The notes beneath the pieces were generated by a model, which was given only the letters and a program-made list of their open reading frames with translations, was not told where the DNA came from and made no database searches. The position numbers and the translations under genes are program-made. 64,000 nucleotides of DNA from Chloroflexota bacterium (GTDB lineage Bacteria; Chloroflexota; Limnocylindria; Limnocylindrales; CSP1-4): NCBI GenBank assembly GCA_021787395.1, contig JAJYLZ010000001.1, positions 1 to 64,000 of the forward strand, given 5' to 3'. This document shows, in pieces, positions 59,394-64,000 of the stretch; position 1 is the stretch's first letter; every line of letters starts with the position of its first letter.

Positions 59394-59788
59394 CCCCGAC
59401 ACGCGACACCCGAGGACCACGGCTCTCGACATCGGATCGCCTCGCCACGTGCGCAGTCGTCGCCCATCGCAGGGCGCGGGCGGGCGCTCGATGCCAAGAG
59501 CCCGCTCGAGGTTCGAGTCGAGGCAGGGCCGAAGCGGCCGTTCGTGAGGAGGCCGGTCGCCGTGCGGGATCCCGGCGCAGGGCCGGATGGGGTTTCGCCG
59601 GTGCCGTCCAGCGAGCGTCGGAACATCCGCGCCCTCCAAACGATCCAAACGGCGGTTGCCTTATTCGAGAACCAAGTCAAGGTGGCACTGGGCCGCGGAA
59701 GGGGTCAGCGGCCGCACCGGTAGACGTCGGCGTGCGGCGATCGTCCCAGGCGCGGAAGTCGGCGCCCGCGGCACGGGAGGACGCCGCC
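59394..59788. other. 395-bp intergenic region, nothing recognised
   Basis: No credible gene, RNA or promoter was found. A GGTTCGAGTC tract at 59511-59520 resembles a tRNA T-loop, but flanking bases do not pair and no cloverleaf can be built. Confidence 0.6.
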
Positions 59789-61360
59789 ATGGAGTTGCTG
59801 GACCAGTTCCGTGGGAGTGAGTCGGACAAGCCCAAGATCGAGTACCAGCTGGCGGAGACGTACGTCGTCATCACCGGAACTCGCGAGGTGCGACTGGACG
59901 CCTTCGACAGCGTTGAGGAGACGGACTGGGAGACGTCCGCGGCCACCGTAGCCGTCGGCGTCAGGGGTGGCCGAGACCAGACCGCGAGGCGCACCGCCTG
60001 CTTCGACAGTCCGCGGTCCGACGACTCGTTCGCGATCACCAGCACGGATGATGGGCGTCTCCAGTCCCTGACGTTCAACTCGGTCGGCTCCGGTGCGCGC
60101 GTCGTCGCCGCCGCGACGACCGTGATCGCCTACGTCGGGGGGCTCGCAGCCGCAGCCGTCGGCGGCGCGGGTTCTGTGGCCCGAACGGCGGCTGCCGCGG
60201 TCAGGATGGGCTTCGCGCCAGCGGACGCGGGGGGTGAGGTGCCCGCGACTCCCGAAGGCAAGGCCGTGAAGGCCTGGACGGAGCTCCACGGAGTAGAGGC
60301 CACGCACCGCGAAACCTACGAGGGACTCCTCGCGGAGGCCAATGCTCAGCTCCTCGCGACGCGGCAGGAGCTCGTCAGAGCGGGCGACGCGGCCGTCGAG
60401 CGAGCGGCTGCATCGCGGATCGCGAGGCTGGAGCGCGTGGCCCAGGCCTGCCAGGCCGAGATCGCGAGAGTGGACGCCCTCTACAAGGCGTGGCGCTCGA
60501 GGACGATCACGCGTCGGACGGAGACCCTGAGCTTCGAGCTCGGGATCGGTGAGCTCGAACGAGGGCCGGTCCCGATGATCCCGCCCGAGGGGAGCCAGTG
60601 CTTCGAGGCGTGGAAGGGCCTGGGCGTCCTCGTGCAGGTCGAATACGCCAGTGCCGCGGTGCGTTCGGACGACGTCAAGCTAGACGGCGCGAATGTCGTC
60701 TGCTGGCGCATTCCGAGACCGGCGGTCTTCCGCGTGTGGCGCCGCGGCGGCGACGGCGCCCCAAGGCTGGAGAGGGTGAACGCGGCTCTCGTCGTGGACC
60801 CATCGTCGGCTCTCGGCTGGATCCAGCTTGACGATCGACTGTTCGGCGAGCGCAGCGGCACGCTCGAGTTCGGGCCAATGGGAGTGCCATCGAAGCTGAC
60901 CGAGGCCGAGAAGAGCGCACTCGGGGCGGTGGCCGATGCCCTTCGTGCCGTCCCCGAGACCGCGGCAGCGGCTCTCGAGAACGCGGTCAAGACCGAGTCG
61001 TCGGCCACCGGGCTCCTCGATGCGCGGGCCCAGCATCGACTCGATGCTCTCAAACGCGACATCGAGGCCTCGAAGGCCGAACTTGATCTGAAGGGCCTTG
61101 CCGCGACAGCCGACGACTACGCCAAGCTCAAGCGACTGGAGCAGGAAGTGTCGATCGCGGAAGCCGAGGGAAGGCTGGCACCGGCGAGCGATCTCGACCT
61201 CGCGAAGCACGACCTAGAGCTTGCGGAGGCGCGCGAGGGGTTGCGTCGCCTGAACGCCGGCCTGCCCGCGGACGGGTCCGCTCTCGAGGACGAGCTCGCC
61301 GACCTCGTCGAGCGTGTGGATGCACTGGAGACGCGCGGCGGCGGTCATCGTCGGAGGTAG
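59789..61360 (+). CDS. Unrecognised 523-aa protein with hydrophobic segment and coiled coil
   Basis: No family recognised. The N-terminal ~90 residues are beta-rich (IEYQLAETYVVITGTREV). A hydrophobic Ala/Val-rich stretch (about 95-135; VVAAATTVIAYVGGLAAAAVGG) may be a membrane or hairpin segment. A coiled-coil-prone region follows (about 160-225), then a second beta-rich domain and a long C-terminal helical region rich in Glu, Ala and Lys. ATG 59789 is preceded by GGGAGGA. It is the last gene of the mobile element and may work with the helicase. Confidence 0.72.
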   Translation: MELLDQFRGSESDKPKIEYQLAETYVVITGTREVRLDAFDSVEETDWETSAATVAVGVRGGRDQTARRTACFDSPRSDDSFAITSTDDGRLQSLTFNSVGSGARVVAAATTVIAYVGGLAAAAVGGAGSVARTAAAAVRMGFAPADAGGEVPATPEGKAVKAWTELHGVEATHRETYEGLLAEANAQLLATRQELVRAGDAAVERAAASRIARLERVAQACQAEIARVDALYKAWRSRTITRRTETLSFELGIGELERGPVPMIPPEGSQCFEAWKGLGVLVQVEYASAAVRSDDVKLDGANVVCWRIPRPAVFRVWRRGGDGAPRLERVNAALVVDPSSALGWIQLDDRLFGERSGTLEFGPMGVPSKLTEAEKSALGAVADALRAVPETAAAALENAVKTESSATGLLDARAQHRLDALKRDIEASKAELDLKGLAATADDYAKLKRLEQEVSIAEAEGRLAPASDLDLAKHDLELAEAREGLRRLNAGLPADGSALEDELADLVERVDALETRGGGHRRR

Positions 61361-62722
<1,362 letters not shown>

Positions 62723-62782
62723 CGAGGCGGGGCCGCGCCGGTCCGCAGTTCGGCGGCCGGCGCCGACGACTCGGGCTGGCGG

Positions 62783-63886
62783 TCAGCGGCGGACCCGCGC
62801 CGTGCCCCCGCGGCTGACGCGCTCGACCTCGGCGAGCGTCGCCATGCTCGTGTCGCCCGGGGTCGTCATGGCGAGCGCGCCGTGGGCGGCCCCGAGCGCG
62901 AGCGACCGCTCGAGCGTCTCCCCGGCGAGCAGCCCGTAGATGAGCCCGGAGGCGAACGAGTCGCCGCCGCCGATCCGGTCGAGGATCTCGAGGTCGTGGC
63001 GCGTCGCGGCGACGGCGGTCTCACCCCCGGCGACCGCCACCGCCCCCCAGTCGTTGCGCGACGCGGTCGTGGCGGCCCTGAGGGTGACCGCGAGGACGCG
63101 GGCCCGCGGGTACGCCTGCTGAACCCGCTGCAGCATCGCCCCGTAGGCGGCCGGGTCGAGCTGGCTGAAGTCGCCGGTCGCGCCCTCGACGGTGAAGCCC
63201 AGGGCCGCGGTGTAGTCCTCCTCGTTCCCGATCATGACGTCCACGAGGCCGGCGAGCTCGCGGTTCAGGGCCTGGGCCGCCGCCGGGCCGCCGTGGTCCG
63301 CCCACAGCGACGGGCGGTAGTTGAGGTCGAACGAGACGATCGCCCCGTGGCGGCGGGCGGCCTCCATCGCCTCCCGGGCCAGGGCCGCGGTGCCGTCCGA
63401 CAGGCCGGCGAAGATCCCGCCGGTGTGGAGCCAGCGGACCCCGTCTGCGCCGAAGACGCGCTCCCAGTCGACGTCCCCCGGGGCCATCTGGGCGGCCGCC
63501 GAGTTCGCCCGGTCGGAGCAGCCCACCGCGCCGCGGACGCCGAAGCCGCGCTCGGTGAAGTTGAGGCCGACGCGCGCCCGCCTGCCGACGCCGTCGAACG
63601 GCACCCAGCGCACGTAGCGCAGGTCGACGCCGCCCGCGAGCATCAGGTCCTCGAGCAGGCGGCCGACCGGGTTGTCGACGATCGCGGTCGCGATCGCGGT
63701 CGGGACCCCGAACACGCGACGGAGGCCGCGCGCGACGTTGTACTCGCCCCCGCCCTCCCACACCCGGAACTCGCGCGTCGTGTGGATCCGCCCCTCGCCC
63801 GGGTCGAGCCGGAGCATCACCTCGCCCAGCGAGACGAGCTCGACCCCCGGCCGGGGCGCCGGCGCGCGGAGCTCGATCACGCTCAT
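62783..63886 (-). CDS. kdgK: PfkB-family sugar kinase, probable 2-dehydro-3-deoxygluconate kinase
   Basis: 367-aa ribokinase-fold kinase. The N-terminal LGEVMLRLDP...GGGEYNVARGL holds the sugar-binding motif, VSFDLNYRPSLW is typical of KdgK, and the C-terminal ATP/anion-hole motif with catalytic Asp is DRIGGGDSFASGLIYG. ATG 63886 overlaps the stop of an Eda-like gene (ATGA), supporting a KDG to KDPG to pyruvate plus glyceraldehyde-3-phosphate route. A 2-deoxy-5-ketogluconate kinase (IolC) is an alternative but fits the partner less well. Confidence 0.85.
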   Translation of the reverse strand: MSVIELRAPAPRPGVELVSLGEVMLRLDPGEGRIHTTREFRVWEGGGEYNVARGLRRVFGVPTAIATAIVDNPVGRLLEDLMLAGGVDLRYVRWVPFDGVGRRARVGLNFTERGFGVRGAVGCSDRANSAAAQMAPGDVDWERVFGADGVRWLHTGGIFAGLSDGTAALAREAMEAARRHGAIVSFDLNYRPSLWADHGGPAAAQALNRELAGLVDVMIGNEEDYTAALGFTVEGATGDFSQLDPAAYGAMLQRVQQAYPRARVLAVTLRAATTASRNDWGAVAVAGGETAVAATRHDLEILDRIGGGDSFASGLIYGLLAGETLERSLALGAAHGALAMTTPGDTSMATLAEVERVSRGGTARVRR

Positions 63887-64000
63887 CGGGCGCCCCCCGG
63901 GCGGTCGGCCGTCGGCGCGCCCGCGGCCCCGGCGGCCGCGACTGCCTCGGCGGCGAGCCGCGTCACCTCGTCGAGCCGGCCGGCCTCGAGCAGCTCCCGG
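63883..64000 (-). CDS. eda: Probable KDPG/KHG aldolase, C-terminal 38 residues only
   Basis: Partial gene entering from beyond the right edge. Only the C-terminal tail is visible (RELLEAGRLDEVTRLAAEAVAAAG...), ending at 63883 with a 4-bp overlap with kdgK. The tail matches the terminal helix style of Eda proteins, and the kinase partner supports it, but the active site is outside the window. Confidence 0.5.
   Translation of the reverse strand, partial: RELLEAGRLDEVTRLAAEAVAAAGAAGAPTADRPGGAR

Noticed and set aside
59500-59545. Possible tRNA remnant around GGTTCGAGTC
   Set aside because: The T-arm stem does not pair and no D- or anticodon arm can be drawn.

Overview
The window is very GC-rich, densely coded bacterial chromosome. 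Short ATGA/GTGA overlaps between genes are common, GTG and TTG starts occur, and several genes seem to have leaderless starts: a TANNNT hexamer sits 6-8 nt before the start codon with no Shine-Dalgarno between. Gene content (CYTH-CHAD, DUF971, YbjQ, Rhizobium-type asparaginase, several S9 peptidases, an actinobacterial-type 11-bp PHO box) suits a high-GC soil lineage such as Chloroflexota (Limnocylindria/Ellin6529-like) or a deep Actinomycetota. No rRNA or tRNA is present, so I cannot place it further.

Layout. 1-3.3 kb: a tetR-ATPase-permease ABC exporter operon read leftward from a palindromic operator. 3.3-4.07 kb: noncoding, with five short dyads. 4.07-12.1 kb: an inositol catabolic cluster (iolB, iolG-like, iclR, iolD, transaldolase-like, iolE, second Gfo/Idh/MocA oxidoreductase). 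IclR-type operator sites lie at the iclR promoter and possibly at iolB. No IolC or IolJ is seen here. 12.1-22.6 kb: Nudix hydrolase, three alpha/beta-hydrolase-fold enzymes, an apparently dead ATP-dependent DNA ligase homologue, a NatAB-like exporter, DUF971, YbjQ and a small membrane protein.

22.8-45.2 kb holds a large phosphate/polyphosphate block: ppk1, CYTH-CHAD, a Ppx/GppA with a long charged N-terminal extension, an atypical winged-helix regulator, pstSCAB-phoU, sixA, a soluble PhoR-like kinase, pit with its DUF47 partner, and a phoB/regX3-type regulator. Arrays of 11-bp direct repeats (GTTNACC-like) lie before four of these units and suggest one Pho regulon. Housekeeping genes (proS, gltX, J-domain protein, GDPD, EEP nuclease, aldose epimerase) are interleaved.

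47.3-50 kb: a DtxR-family regulator, asparaginase and upp. From about 50 kb to 61.4-61.7 kb is a Tn7-like transposon. It has a TnsA-remnant/TnsB transposase whose DDE core is split over two reading frames, TnsC, a TniQ/TnsD-type target selector, a frameshifted XRE regulator, a tyrosine recombinase, a 1015-aa SF2 helicase with a nuclease-like tail (probable defence cargo) and an unrecognised 523-aa protein. The last 2.3 kb has an aldo/keto reductase and a KdgK-Eda pair of the Entner-Doudoroff type, cut by the window edge.

The most unusual noncoding signal is a family of dyad-symmetric boxes in intergenic regions. Two clusters 41 kb apart share both the box sequence and the 40/62-bp spacing. 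A separate 143-bp nested palindrome lies upstream of gltX.
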